A stretch of DNA of 64,000 nucleotides from Nitrospira tepida (GTDB lineage: Bacteria > Nitrospirota > Nitrospiria > Nitrospirales > Nitrospiraceae). The DNA lies in NCBI RefSeq assembly GCF_947241125.1, contig NZ_OX365700.1:806001-870000 (forward strand), read 5' to 3'. The notes under the pieces were generated by a model, which made no database searches, was not told the origin of the DNA, and saw only the letters and a list, made by a program, of their open reading frames with translations. Position numbers and translations under genes: made by a program. Every line of letters starts with the position of its first letter. Position 1 is the stretch's first letter. Of the stretch, positions 1 to 8,579 are shown one piece after another.

Positions 1-624
1 GGCGGTGGGCTTGGCGTTGACGCACTCGACGAGGTGCCAGAGACGGAGCGGATTAACGGCCTGCTTGCGGGAAACCTGGAGGGTCGTGCCTTCGAGCACC
101 GTGTGGAGGGAGAGATCGGTCCGCCAGCCGAGATGCTTCGTCAAGGGTGAGATGACTTTCTCCATGGCGGCGATGATCTTGTTCCCGTTGCGGAAGTGGT
201 TGAGCATGATGATGCGCCCGCCTGGCCGGCAGACGCGGATCATTTCGTTCACGACGCTGCGGTAATCCGGCACCGCCGTGACGACATAGGCCGCGACCAC
301 GGTATCGAAGGTATTGTCCGAAAACTCCATCGCGCCGGCATCCATCCGGTGCAGCTCGACATGATCCATCCCGTAGATCTGGGCCCGTTCGCGGGCCTTG
401 GCAAGCATCCCCTCCGAGAGGTCGATGCCCACGATTCGGCAATGCCGCGGATACATCGGTAACGCCAGCCCGGTGCCGACCCCGACTTCCAGGACCAGCT
501 CGTTTTCCCGCAAGGCCAGGTTTCTGATGGCCGATTCGCGGCCTTCATGGAACACTTTGCCAAAGACCCGGTCGTAAACCCCGGCGTAGCTGGTGTAGAC
601 GCGCTCAACTTTCTTCAGATCCAT
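1..624 (-). CDS. SAM-dependent class I methyltransferase, 3' end outside the window
   Basis: The ATG at 622-624 begins MDLKKVERVYTSYAG and follows a GGGAGG ribosome site. The frame stays open to base 1, so about 208 N-terminal residues are seen and the C-terminus is missing. Motif I of Rossmann-type methyltransferases is present (LEVGVGTG, about residues 46-53), followed by an acidic loop (VGIDLSEGML). A later CRPGGRIIMLNHF stretch resembles the post-motif region of UbiE/PmtA-like enzymes. It would transfer a methyl group from S-adenosylmethionine, perhaps to phospholipid or quinone. The substrate cannot be read from the sequence. No operon partner is visible; the next gene points away. Confidence 0.85.
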   Translation of the reverse strand, partial: MDLKKVERVYTSYAGVYDRVFGKVFHEGRESAIRNLALRENELVLEVGVGTGLALPMYPRHCRIVGIDLSEGMLAKARERAQIYGMDHVELHRMDAGAMEFSDNTFDTVVAAYVVTAVPDYRSVVNEMIRVCRPGGRIIMLNHFRNGNKIIAAMEKVISPLTKHLGWRTDLSLHTVLEGTTLQVSRKQAVNPLRLWHLVECVNAKPTA

Positions 625-918
625 TCACACCCTCCCTGGCTCACAGGAGCGCCCCCGGCGCACGCCGAGCAGGAACCCTCTCACCGCGCGTTGAAACTTG
701 GAAATCAGGGGACAACTGACGGCGGGAACCCACTGGAGCTGGTTGTTGAAGCACGCCCGCCAAACCAAGCGGAGCTACTGTAGCCAACTCTCCTACGTGA
801 GTCAACTCCTGGCCTCACTTTTCATGCGGTTGCGTCTCGTGAATCGCGGTCCGTTCGTGGGAAGAATGCTCGGTCGCCCCATTTTCCGGATGCGCGCGGC
901 TATGCTATCGTGCTCGGC

Positions 919-1590
919 ATGATCGCGGCGGGCCTGTTCATGTTCGTGCTGGTGCTGGGGTTCATCGTACTCGACTGGTGGTATTTTGCGCAGGGCCGGA
1001 GCGACGCCACCCGCTATGGATGCCGTGTCGCCGCGGTGGCGCAGCCAGTGGCCGTCCCGTCGGCGAGCGAGTTGGCGGCCCGCTTCCATCCATCCGGCAT
1101 CCTTCCGTTGCCGCACGGCGCCGCGCGGCTGTTTCCCAACGAGCGCCGGATGGTGCTGCAGCCGGACTGCCGGCGCTTTGCTTCGCGATTTCGAACCGCC
1201 TGGCCGATGAAGGGCTCGATCGACATTGCGTCCGGGGAAGGCGGCGTCGAGCTTGTCTGCACCAAACGGATTCCCTGGTCTTCTGCCATCGTCACCCTGC
1301 TCTGGTTCGCGCTGGTCGGATTGGGCACGGCCGGGTTTCTCATCTCGTATCTGCTTCAGGGCGGATTCACGTCGTTGTCCGGGATCCTCATGGGAGTCGG
1401 CGTGGCGGGGCTTGGCACGCTGGTCTTCGCGTTTGGATTGGTGACGGTGTCGCTGGCCTATCGGTTGGAAAATACGAGATTGATGCAGGTGTGGGAGGAG
1501 CTGCGCCAGGCGTTGCGGGGAGCGGATGCGGACGACAGGACGAGCGTGTCGAGCGGCGACGTGAGGCAATCGGAACCGTCGCGGGCGTGA
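919..1590 (+). CDS. hypothetical membrane protein with three predicted membrane segments
   Basis: I do not recognise the family. From the ATG at 919 the protein is 223 residues. A hydrophobic N-terminal segment (about residues 2-20) is followed by an extracytoplasmic-looking region of roughly 100 residues, two further hydrophobic segments near residues 120-175, and a short charged C-terminal tail. A GTG at 910 is in frame, but a TATCGT -10-like box at 906-911 overlaps it, so the ATG at 919 (possibly leaderless) is the better start. The gene stands alone and converges on the next gene across a heptamer-repeat element. Confidence 0.65.
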   Translation: MIAAGLFMFVLVLGFIVLDWWYFAQGRSDATRYGCRVAAVAQPVAVPSASELAARFHPSGILPLPHGAARLFPNERRMVLQPDCRRFASRFRTAWPMKGSIDIASGEGGVELVCTKRIPWSSAIVTLLWFALVGLGTAGFLISYLLQGGFTSLSGILMGVGVAGLGTLVFAFGLVTVSLAYRLENTRLMQVWEELRQALRGADADDRTSVSSGDVRQSEPSRA

Positions 1591-1596
1591 TCACGG

Positions 1597-1708
1597 TCGT
1601 CGTCAATTGTCATTCGTCAATGGTCATGCGTGAAGGATCGCCCGGCCTTCGCGCCTTGATCCGGCGTGACTCTTGGTACGGTGAACGATTGACGGTTGAC
1701 GTTTGACG
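1597..1708. repeat. heptamer-built inverted repeat element, copy 1
   Basis: The left arm is tandem 7-mers of type CGTCANN (from 1600); the right arm is the inverse TGACGNN series (to 1708), around a unique loop of about 45 bases. It fills the junction between two convergent genes (ends 1590 and 1715). It is a candidate bidirectional terminator or mRNA-stabilising stem. Confidence 0.75.
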
Positions 1709-1714
1709 GGGCGG

Positions 1715-2110
1715 CTACGTCAGGAACGTGTCCAGCAGGCAATGATACTCCGCCGGAAGATCCAGGGTCTCGCGGCGGCGGGCCAGACCGGCCAGAATCC
1801 CGCGATGTTTCATGTTCAGCCCCGATGCGACGAAGGCCTCACGGAAACAGGTCCACTGAGCGGCGGGATCGTTCGCGATCCGCTGCCGTTCCTCGACCGG
1901 CAAGGCGTTGAGGATTCTGGTCAGGTGGAGAATCCCCTGCTCGACGCTATGGTAAGGTGGGGCCAGCTTGAGCGTGGCGTAGAACGTGTCCAAGTGGCGG
2001 CGGAACGTCTCGCGAAGCTGCCGGACGGGATCGGGCGCGGCCGGCTGATCGGCTGGTGGAGAGGCCATGGCACGATGTTTCAACCCCGGTTCATCATCGG
2101 AACCATTCAT
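1715..2110 (-). CDS. small conserved-looking hypothetical protein
   Basis: The predicted product is 131 residues, soluble, with no signal peptide or membrane segment. It is rich in Arg, Leu and Ala with probable helices (for example VRQLRETFRRHLDTFY and RILNALPVEERQRIA). I do not recognise a domain. An internal ATG at 2066-2068 would give 117 residues starting MASPPAD. Neither start has a strong ribosome site, so the N-terminus is uncertain. It is divergently placed to the lipoprotein gene at 2152 and lies in a different frame from shadow frames on the other strand. Coding is inferred mainly from length and plausible amino-acid composition. Confidence 0.55.
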   Translation of the reverse strand: MNGSDDEPGLKHRAMASPPADQPAAPDPVRQLRETFRRHLDTFYATLKLAPPYHSVEQGILHLTRILNALPVEERQRIANDPAAQWTCFREAFVASGLNMKHRGILAGLARRRETLDLPAEYHCLLDTFLT

Positions 2111-2151
2111 GGTGCGAAGAAGGACATAACAAACTCAGGAGGGATGCTGCA

Positions 2152-2694
2152 ATGACGAAGTCTGCGCGGATGATGCTGGCAGGGCTGATGGCGGTCGGGA
2201 CGGCGACGGGAACCGCGGCCTGCGGATCGCACCACGGACGCCCGCCCCACGCTGGGATGCCGTACGGAGCGAGCGCCATGGGACCGGCCGGCCACACGTC
2301 GTTGGAGAAGGGCAAGCAGGAAGTCGGAGCCCTGATCGACAAGACGATCCAGGACCCGGCCAAGGCCAAGCACGTGAAGGACCTCGCGCAGGAGATCATG
2401 AGCGAAGTGACCGCCTCCACCGAACAGAGCCGCGCCGGCCATCAACAGCTCTATACCCTGAACGCGCGCTACGATGCGACGCCGGAAGAGTTCACCAAGA
2501 TTCTGGACGACATCAATAATCACCGGATGCAGCACGCCGCCCGGATCTTGAAGCTCCGGTTTGAGATGAAGGACACGCTCACGGAGCAGGAATGGAAGGC
2601 CCTCACCGACGCGTTGAACGGCTATCGCGGCCAGTATCACCACGGCAAGGGCGCCGCTCAGGGGGCGGGCTCCGGGTCCAGTTCCGGCTACTGA
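2152..2694 (+). CDS. periplasmic lipoprotein, Spy/CpxP-like helical protein
   Basis: The start at 2152 follows an AGGAGGG site (2137-2143). The N-terminus is a lipoprotein signal with lipobox TAAC at about residues 20-23, then a His-, Pro- and Gly-rich linker. Residues about 55-165 are predicted to be long amphipathic helices with a repeated LTxxEW pattern (LTEQEWKAL), as in small periplasmic heavy-metal sensor/Spy-like proteins. The C-terminus is Gly/Ser-rich. A role in envelope stress or metal buffering is inferred from this fold only. It is a single-gene unit and converges on the phosphatase gene over a heptamer repeat. Confidence 0.65.
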   Translation: MTKSARMMLAGLMAVGTATGTAACGSHHGRPPHAGMPYGASAMGPAGHTSLEKGKQEVGALIDKTIQDPAKAKHVKDLAQEIMSEVTASTEQSRAGHQQLYTLNARYDATPEEFTKILDDINNHRMQHAARILKLRFEMKDTLTEQEWKALTDALNGYRGQYHHGKGAAQGAGSGSSSGY

Positions 2695-2725
2695 CCGGAG
2701 ATCGGCGCAGCAAACAAGCGGGTGG

Positions 2726-2829
2726 ACGTCCGTCAAACGTCATTCGTCAACCGTAGAAGTGCGGCACATCTTCGTATCTTGTCCTCTTGATCGTTGGTCG
2801 ATTGACGACTGACGGTTGACGCATGACGG
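2726..2829. repeat. heptamer-built inverted repeat element, copy 2
   Basis: CGTCANN units at 2730-2752 are matched by inverted TGACGNN units at 2800-2829, with a unique central segment. It lies between the convergent gene ends at 2694 and 2880. Same family as the elements near 1.6, 11.5, 16.5, 19.9, 30.1 and 37.9 kb. Confidence 0.75.
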
Positions 2830-2879
2830 CGGTTCGGGGTGCCGCAATCGCCTGTCTGGCGGGCTGGTTCACCATCCGG

Positions 2880-3500
2880 CTACAGCAAATCGCCTGGGGT
2901 CGGACGGTAGTTCACGCAGGAAACGACCCAGGTCCCTTCTGAGAGGTGCAGAACCGTCAGCGAGGCATGGTCGAACCGGAGACGACGCGTCGGTTCAAGC
3001 CCGGCGCCAAGATAGTGGGCGAGAATGGCCCGCAGCACGTCGCCATGGGACACGAGGGCGATGGCGCCGCCCGGATGACGGTCGAGGGCCTCGGCCACGG
3101 CGGGCAGCGCCCGGGCCTGCACGTCGCCCAAGGATTCGCCGTTCGGAAACCGCGCCTCGTGCGGACGGCTGTACCAGTGCAGGCGAACCGGCTCCTGATC
3201 CAGGTCCCGCCAGTACCGTCCTTCCCAGTCCCCCACGCCGATTTCCCTGAGCCGCTCCTCCACCGTGATCGGGAGGGAGCAGGACGAAGCCAGGACCTCC
3301 GCCGTCTGGACCGTGCGCCGAAGCGGGCTGGTATAGAGCGCCGACAGCGGCTGTATCTTGTGACGCTCGGCGAGGACGGCCGCCAATTCGGCCGCCTGCC
3401 GCCGGCCCTTGGCGTTCAGCGGAACCGGCTGCGTTCCCATGATGCGGCCGCTCCGGTTCCAATCGGTCTCGCCATGCCGGATCAGATAGAGTCTGGTCAT
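2880..3500 (-). CDS. histidine phosphatase family protein (phosphoglycerate mutase-like)
   Basis: The enzyme begins MTRLYLIRHGETDWN; RHGET is the catalytic histidine signature of the branch-1 phosphatase superfamily. The second His is in VSHGDVLRAI near residue 155, and the Arg pair is in SPLRRTVQTAE. Its length of about 206 residues fits CobC/GpmB-like phosphatases, which dephosphorylate small phosphomonoesters; the substrate is unknown. The ATG at 3500 has a GAGG site upstream. An alternative ATG at 3518 overlaps the stop of the upstream propeller gene (ATGA), implying translational coupling in either case. Confidence 0.85.
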   Translation of the reverse strand: MTRLYLIRHGETDWNRSGRIMGTQPVPLNAKGRRQAAELAAVLAERHKIQPLSALYTSPLRRTVQTAEVLASSCSLPITVEERLREIGVGDWEGRYWRDLDQEPVRLHWYSRPHEARFPNGESLGDVQARALPAVAEALDRHPGGAIALVSHGDVLRAILAHYLGAGLEPTRRLRFDHASLTVLHLSEGTWVVSCVNYRPTPGDLL

Positions 3501-3514
3501 GGGTGCCTCGCGGC

Positions 3515-4564
3515 TCATCCTTGGACCGCCTGCGAGCCCGGCTCGGCCGCCGCGGGCACCAACGGAATCGCCGTCCAACTGTCACCCCCGTCGGTCGAGC
3601 GATACAATCCGCTCCCGTTGGTGCCGGCGTAAAGCGTGCGCGCATCGTGCGGGCTGATCAGCAGGCAACGCACGTTCAACGTGGCGAGGCCCTGATTCAC
3701 CGCCTTCCACGTGGCGCCCCCGTCGGTGCTCTTGTGCACCCCTTCCCGGCCTGCGACATAGACCGTCTGCGGCGAATGGGGATCGACCATGACCCAACTC
3801 ATGAACTGATCGGGCAGCGACTCCCCGATGCGCCTCCAGGACTGCGCCCCGTTCGTGGTCTTGAACAGGCCCTTGGTCGTGGCGGCATAGACCGTGTCGG
3901 GCGACTCGGGATCGACGGCCAGGAGGTTGATGCCCAATGACAGCGACGCTTCGAGGATGCGTTCGGGGATCAAGCCGTTGTTGACCTTTTTCCAGGTGGC
4001 GGCTCCGTCGATGCTCTTGTAGACCCCGCCGGTCGTGCCGGCGTAGAGGATCTGCGTGTTCCGGGGATTGATCGCGAGGGTAACGACGATGTGGACCTCG
4101 GTCATGCCCGCCATCTGCTCCATCCAACTGCGGCCTCCGTCCCGCGTGACGAAGGCCCCCACCGTGGTGGCCGCAAAGATCGTCTGGCTGTCCTGGGGAT
4201 GGAAGACGAACTGATTGACGTAGGACACATGCTCCTTCAGGCCCACGTTGTGCGGCAGCCACCGTTGTCCGCCGTCGGGGCTCTTGTACACCGCGTCCCC
4301 CATCGTGCCGGCATAGATGGTGGCGGGAAACTTCGGATCGATGGCGACGGTGGTCACGCGCCGGGCGCTGAAGTTGGGCATTCTGGACCAGGTGGCTCCG
4401 TTGTCGCGGCTCTTGAACACGGCGTCATTGGTGGCGACGTAGAGGATCGAGGGTTTGGTTGGGTGGACGGCGATGGACACGACGGATTCGCTCGGCCGAT
4501 CGCAGCCGAGCGCCGGCAGCAGGGCAGACAAAAACAGGCAGATCTGAATCGAGCGGATCAGCAT
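3515..4564 (-). CDS. secreted lipoprotein with BNR/Asp-box beta-propeller (Ycf48-like)
   Basis: The start at 4564 gives a signal peptide ending in a lipobox (LPALGC). The mature part is a series of roughly 45-residue repeats with Asp-box motifs of type S-x-D-x-G-x-T-W (SRDNGATW, SPDGGQRW, TRDGGRSW, SIDGAATW, STDGGATW, STDGGDSW) alternating with DPxxPxTVYA strands. This is the sialidase/vps10-like propeller seen in photosystem assembly factor Ycf48 and many secreted bacterial proteins. The function is probably binding or scaffolding outside the inner membrane. It lies between the AttH-like gene and the phosphatase in one minus-strand run. Confidence 0.8.
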   Translation of the reverse strand: MLIRSIQICLFLSALLPALGCDRPSESVVSIAVHPTKPSILYVATNDAVFKSRDNGATWSRMPNFSARRVTTVAIDPKFPATIYAGTMGDAVYKSPDGGQRWLPHNVGLKEHVSYVNQFVFHPQDSQTIFAATTVGAFVTRDGGRSWMEQMAGMTEVHIVVTLAINPRNTQILYAGTTGGVYKSIDGAATWKKVNNGLIPERILEASLSLGINLLAVDPESPDTVYAATTKGLFKTTNGAQSWRRIGESLPDQFMSWVMVDPHSPQTVYVAGREGVHKSTDGGATWKAVNQGLATLNVRCLLISPHDARTLYAGTNGSGLYRSTDGGDSWTAIPLVPAAAEPGSQAVQG

Positions 4565-4647
4565 GGCGATTGGAGCACGAGACGGGGCGACGAACGGCAC
4601 CCTAACGGGGCTCTCCGATCTGAGTCAAGGCGAGAAGAGGGATCGGC

Positions 4648-5901
4648 TCATGGCGTCGCGGCCGGTTTGTACCGTTCGGCGTAGCCGGTGAGCTCCACAT
4701 AGCCCTGTCCGGCGACCGGCTTGCCGCGCAGGGTTCCGGTGAGACGCGCCGCGCCTTCCCAATAGGTCACGCGGGTGCTGCGCCAGGTGATCAACTCCTG
4801 ATCGTTCAAGAGCGGGTCGATGTCCAGGACGAGGTCCAAGGTCTTGCTGGACAGGCGCCAGCGGCTCGGATAGCGGGCGCCGCTGTGCGGGCTGGTCCAC
4901 CGCTCCAGCTCGTCCAGCCGGATGGACTCCGTCGTGAGCGGTCTCGTCTGCCCGTCGGCGCCGACCCAGGTGCCGCTGGAGGCGGGATCGGCTTGGCCGT
5001 CTGTCCGCCGGAGCCGGTACCACATGAGTTCGTCGCCCGTATTGAGTTGGAGACTGAACCAATCCCATCCCACGAGTTCGGCGCTCAACTCGCCGGAGCC
5101 GAATTCGTGATCCATCCAGCTCTGTCCCGTCACCGGAATGCGCTCGCCCTTCACCGTGAGGGTGCCTCTGGTGGACAACCTGGTCAGCGAATAGTAATGA
5201 GAGGCCTCCTCCGGCTTGGCCCCTTTCCGGCTGATTCCCTGCGATCCGTGAATGACGGGTGGTTTGGTCGGAGAGAGGATCAACTCGATGCCATAGTCCT
5301 CCGTGGCCGCCGTCAGGTGATGGACCTTGTCCAATCCGTCCGTCCCCTCGGGGCTCACCGCGCTCCACCGGTCGATCCAGACCCGTAACCGGTCCTGATC
5401 GGCTCCGGCCTTCCCGAGACCCTCCCGGCTGATTTTTTCCGCATAGTGAAACTGTTCCTGCGCCAGGTCGGTCAGCGCGAAGTGCGCCAAGTAGAGATCA
5501 TGGATGCGCCAGCGGGATCGTTCCTGCGGTGGGGCGGACCCGTCGCGCGCCTTCTCGGTCCTGGTCACGCCTCGGCGGAAGAACGTCAACTCGTACCCGA
5601 ACGTCCGTCCGTCCGCTGCCTTGAGGTGTCCGGTGTAGTACCACCATTCGGTTTGAAAGGCCGGATGAGAACCGTGGTCTCGTGGAAAGAGGTACCGGTA
5701 GCCCGGCAGCGCCTGTTGAAACGAATGGACCGCGGTTGTGGCGCGCTCCGGCGCCCGCCGGTGCTCGCTGTTTGAGGAAGAGGAGAACGCCCCGGCTGGG
5801 AAGACAATGGTTGCCGCAAGCCATATCGGAAACGACCTGGACAGCAAGCCGCACCACACCGAGGAACCGGTGATCCTGCTTCTCTCGATGCAATCGCACA
5901 T
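4648..5901 (-). CDS. secreted AttH/CrtC-type lipocalin-like protein
   Basis: The protein has 417 residues with an N-terminal hydrophobic signal (about 18-40). It carries the hallmarks of the AttH/carotenoid 1,2-hydratase (CrtC) family: an early EWWYYTGHL motif, a central GQSWMDHEFG motif and WDWFSLQL. The fold is two tandem lipocalin-like barrels. Members outside carotenoid gene sets are annotated as predicted secreted hydrolases. No carotenoid gene is nearby, so hydratase activity is not claimed. An extended -10 box (TGGTATATA, 5908-5913) sits six bases before the ATG, suggesting a leaderless message. It heads the run with the propeller lipoprotein and phosphatase. Confidence 0.8.
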   Translation of the reverse strand: MCDCIERSRITGSSVWCGLLSRSFPIWLAATIVFPAGAFSSSSNSEHRRAPERATTAVHSFQQALPGYRYLFPRDHGSHPAFQTEWWYYTGHLKAADGRTFGYELTFFRRGVTRTEKARDGSAPPQERSRWRIHDLYLAHFALTDLAQEQFHYAEKISREGLGKAGADQDRLRVWIDRWSAVSPEGTDGLDKVHHLTAATEDYGIELILSPTKPPVIHGSQGISRKGAKPEEASHYYSLTRLSTRGTLTVKGERIPVTGQSWMDHEFGSGELSAELVGWDWFSLQLNTGDELMWYRLRRTDGQADPASSGTWVGADGQTRPLTTESIRLDELERWTSPHSGARYPSRWRLSSKTLDLVLDIDPLLNDQELITWRSTRVTYWEGAARLTGTLRGKPVAGQGYVELTGYAERYKPAATP

Positions 5902-5907
5902 GACGGC

Positions 5908-5913
5908 TATATA
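5908..5913 (-). promoter_or_regulatory. extended -10 element of the AttH-like gene
   Basis: On the minus strand TATATA is preceded by TGG (extended -10). The start codon A is at 5901, only six bases downstream, so the predicted transcription start coincides with the ATG. Confidence 0.5.
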
Positions 5914-5994
5914 CCATCTCTAGCCATGGGGAAATAGACGTATTGGTTGCGAAATTGTCCCGCTGTTTCACCGCGACAGGGCAGGGCTCCAGCG

Positions 5995-6023
5995 TTGACA
6001 TCATAGACCCCATCGGCTATCGT
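5995..6023 (+). promoter_or_regulatory. sigma-70-type promoter before the LON-domain gene
   Basis: TTGACA (5995-6000), a 17-base spacer and TATCGT (6018-6023). The ATG at 6029 is five bases past the -10 box, which predicts a leaderless transcript. Confidence 0.65.
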
Positions 6024-6028
6024 GGGCC

Positions 6029-6718
6029 ATGCTGAAGGAGTCTGGCCATAATGCACCGCAGCCCGCTCGGGACGCCTCCGAGGAGGGCCTGCAAGTTCCT
6101 GACATCATTCCGATTTTTGCCCTCCCCACCGTCGTCTTTTTCCCCCGGACCTACCTGCCGTTGCATGTGTTCGAACCCCGGTACCGTGAGATGGTTCAGG
6201 ATGCGGCCCGCGAGGGCCGCTGTATCGGGATGGCGCTGCTGAAAGACGGCTGGGAATCGAACTACTACGGAAACCCTCCGGTCTTTTCGATGGGCTGCGT
6301 CGGCCGATTGATGACCGTGCAGCCGTTGCCGGACGGCCGGTCGAACATTCTGCTCCAAGGCGTGGAACGGTACGAGATCCAGGAAGAGTTCTATGACCGG
6401 CGCTACCGGCGGGCCAGGATCGTCCTGCGTCCCCAGTCCGAGGATCGTTCCATCGAGCCGGCGCTTCGGACGAAGCTGGAGCAGGACTTGGAACGCTATA
6501 TCGGGGAGCGCGAGAACAGCCACGTGTGGAAAGAATTTCTTCGCCAGGGGGTAAGCGACGACAGCTTGGTTCAGCGGGTGTCCGCCTATCTGGATTGCAC
6601 CCCGCTGGAAAAGCAGTTGCTGCTTGAATCGGAGAGCCTGCGCCAGCAGACCCTTCGATTGCGGGATCTCATCCACTTCAAACTGCATGAGCAACATGGC
6701 GTGAAAGGTTGGGGATGA
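6029..6718 (+). CDS. LON peptidase substrate-binding domain protein
   Basis: The 229-residue protein consists only of the N-terminal domain of Lon: IIPIFALPTVVFFPRTYLPLHVFEP near residues 25-50, then FSMGCVGR, PDGRSNILLQGVERYEI, and a helical C-terminal half with VSAYLDCTPLEKQ. The ATPase and protease parts are absent, as is normal for stand-alone LonN/YcaP-like proteins, whose biochemical role is not well established. It overlaps the following ABC ATPase by four bases (ATGA). It therefore heads an operon with the exporter genes. Confidence 0.88.
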   Translation: MLKESGHNAPQPARDASEEGLQVPDIIPIFALPTVVFFPRTYLPLHVFEPRYREMVQDAAREGRCIGMALLKDGWESNYYGNPPVFSMGCVGRLMTVQPLPDGRSNILLQGVERYEIQEEFYDRRYRRARIVLRPQSEDRSIEPALRTKLEQDLERYIGERENSHVWKEFLRQGVSDDSLVQRVSAYLDCTPLEKQLLLESESLRQQTLRLRDLIHFKLHEQHGVKGWG

Positions 6719-7698
6719 GCATGAGCGAACGGACCGTGGCGATCGACGTCGCCCACCTCGGCAAAACCTACGACCAGTTTCAGGCGGTTCACGACCTCTC
6801 CTTTCAGGTCTACGAAGGGGAGATCTTCGGATTGCTGGGGCCCAACGGGGCCGGGAAGAGCACGACCCTGCGCGTGATGATCACGCTCCTCCAACCGACG
6901 ACCGGAGGCGTGTCGATCCTGGGCCATGACGTCGTGCGGGAGGCGGACCGCGTCCGACGGATCATCGGCTACGTGCCGCAAGAGCGCGCGATCGACCGGT
7001 TTCTGACCGGCCGTGAACATCTCGAACTGCTCGCCTCGCTCTATCATCTGCCGAAGGACGAGGCCCGGCGGCGCATTGCCGAACTGCTGAAGCTCGTCGA
7101 TCTGGAAGGCCATGCGGACCGGCCCGCCAAGACCTATTCGGGCGGCATGAAGCGGAAGCTGGATATCGCCTGCGGCCTGTTGCCGAACCCGAAGATTCTG
7201 TTCCTCGACGAGCCGACTTTGGGGCTGGACGTGCCGAGTCGGCTGCGGATTTGGGACTATGTGAGGATGTTGCGGCAACGGGGCCTGACCGTGGTCATGA
7301 CGACGAATTATTTGGATGAAGCCGATCAATTGTGCGACCGGCTGGCCATCATCGACCGGGGAACGATCAAGGCGTTGGGGGCCCCCACCGAATTGAAGTT
7401 GGGGCTTGGCGGCGATCTGGTCTCCCTCACCATCAAGAACGGCGAGGCGCTTGACGCCCTGGCCGCGGCCGTACGCGGGCTCCCCTCCGTTCGCGCGGTC
7501 ACCATGAAGCCGCTGGGCTTGGATATCCGGGTGGACTCGCCCGAAAAGGCCCTTCCGGCCATTTTGGATGCAGCCAATCGGACTTATTGCCAATTGGAAT
7601 TAATCGATTATCATAGGCCCCGGCTGGACGACGTGTTCATCGCCCACACGGGGCGCGCGATTCGGGAAGAGATCCCGGCGGAGAATCATGAGGAATGA
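6715..7698 (+). CDS. ABC-2 type exporter ATP-binding protein (DrrA-like)
   Basis: All nucleotide-binding signatures are visible: Walker A GPNGAGKST, Q-loop YVPQERAID, ABC signature YSGGMKRKL, Walker B ILFLDEPTLGLD, and a switch region in which the usual His is replaced by Asn (TTNYLDEA). A C-terminal domain of about 90 residues follows, as in DrrA-type drug and lipid exporters. The ATG at 6715 overlaps the previous stop and has AAGG six bases upstream; a TTG at 6709 is also in frame. It pairs with the permease at 7800. The transported substrate is unknown. Confidence 0.92.
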   Translation: MSMSERTVAIDVAHLGKTYDQFQAVHDLSFQVYEGEIFGLLGPNGAGKSTTLRVMITLLQPTTGGVSILGHDVVREADRVRRIIGYVPQERAIDRFLTGREHLELLASLYHLPKDEARRRIAELLKLVDLEGHADRPAKTYSGGMKRKLDIACGLLPNPKILFLDEPTLGLDVPSRLRIWDYVRMLRQRGLTVVMTTNYLDEADQLCDRLAIIDRGTIKALGAPTELKLGLGGDLVSLTIKNGEALDALAAAVRGLPSVRAVTMKPLGLDIRVDSPEKALPAILDAANRTYCQLELIDYHRPRLDDVFIAHTGRAIREEIPAENHEE

Positions 7699-7794
7699 GG
7701 AATGTGGAATTTCCAACTTGCCGGATCATGGGAATGTGAGCATGATCCATCACCATTCCTCATGTCGAATTTCGCATTTCTCATTGGCGGAGCC
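7683..7794. repeat. short-unit A/T-richer repeat (GGAATG/ATTCCTCA family), copy 1
   Basis: Units such as GAGGAATGTGGAA and the inverse CATTCCTCATGTCG flank a unique middle. It separates the ATPase stop from the permease start and is read through in the operon. Related sequence recurs near 39.6, 39.9, 40.7 and 41.4 kb. Confidence 0.6.
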
Positions 7795-7799
7795 GAACG

Positions 7800-8579
7800 A
7801 TGCGTGAATATTGGCAGGAAGTCAGCGCCCTTACGCTGAGGTGGGTCAGGCGGCTCAGCCGAGAAAAATTCAGCATGCTGTTCACGTTGGTCCAGCCCAT
7901 GCTGTTCTGGCTCATCTTCTTCGGGAACCTCTTCCAGCGCGCGGCCGATACGCAGGTCGTTCAGGCGCCCAACTACATCAGTTTTCTGGCCGCGGGCGTC
8001 GTCGTGATGACCGTGTTGAACAACGGCTTGGCCGGCGGCGTGGACCTGTTGTTCGACAAGGAAAATGGCTTCCTGGAGCGGCTGATGTCCACCCCGATCC
8101 ATCGGACCTCGGTCATCGTCAGCCGGTTCCTGTTCGTCATGGGGATCACGTCGATGCAGGTGCTGGTGATTTTGGGCGTCGCCTGGCTCTTCGGCGTCCG
8201 CCCGGCGACGGGGCTGGCCGGCGTGGCCATGATTCTCCTGATCGGCATGGCGTTCGGCGTAGGCCTGACCGCCATTTCGATGGCGATGGCCTTTTCCGTC
8301 AAGAGCCACGGCGATTTCTTTTCCGTGCTGGGCTTCCTGTCCTTGCCGATGATCTTTTTGAGTTCGGCGCTGGTGCCGCTGGCGGCGATGCCGTCCTGGA
8401 TGGGGTTTCTGGCGCAGTTTAATCCGATGACCTGGGCGATCGATGCGGTGCGTCCATTGATCCTGTCGGGATGGAGCGAGGCCCTGCCGAAAATCGGCGT
8501 GGTGGCCGCGGGGATGGCGGTATTTGACGCCCTCTGCCTCTATGGCGGCGCCAAAGCCTTTCGGCGGGCGATGGGATGA
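7800..8579 (+). CDS. ABC-2 type exporter permease
   Basis: 259 residues with an amphipathic N-terminus and six hydrophobic segments. The family's typical features are present: an early WLIFFGNLF segment, the cytoplasmic loop FDKENGFLERLMSTPIHR, and a C-terminal FNPMTWAIDAVRP motif near the last membrane span. This is the membrane half of the DrrA/DrrB-like exporter encoded with the ATPase at 6715. The 100-base gap between them is filled by a dispersed repeat, unusual inside a tight operon. It overlaps the next gene by four bases. Confidence 0.92.
   Translation: MREYWQEVSALTLRWVRRLSREKFSMLFTLVQPMLFWLIFFGNLFQRAADTQVVQAPNYISFLAAGVVVMTVLNNGLAGGVDLLFDKENGFLERLMSTPIHRTSVIVSRFLFVMGITSMQVLVILGVAWLFGVRPATGLAGVAMILLIGMAFGVGLTAISMAMAFSVKSHGDFFSVLGFLSLPMIFLSSALVPLAAMPSWMGFLAQFNPMTWAIDAVRPLILSGWSEALPKIGVVAAGMAVFDALCLYGGAKAFRRAMG

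Noticed and set aside
1597-1708. CRISPR or integron-type attC site for the heptamer elements
   Set aside because: Arms are 7-base tandem units without a constant repeat or attC core sites; no integrase or cas gene is near.
4648-5901. Carotenoid 1,2-hydratase (CrtC) as specific function
   Set aside because: Family match is real, but no carotenoid genes are nearby and most AttH-like members are not hydratases.
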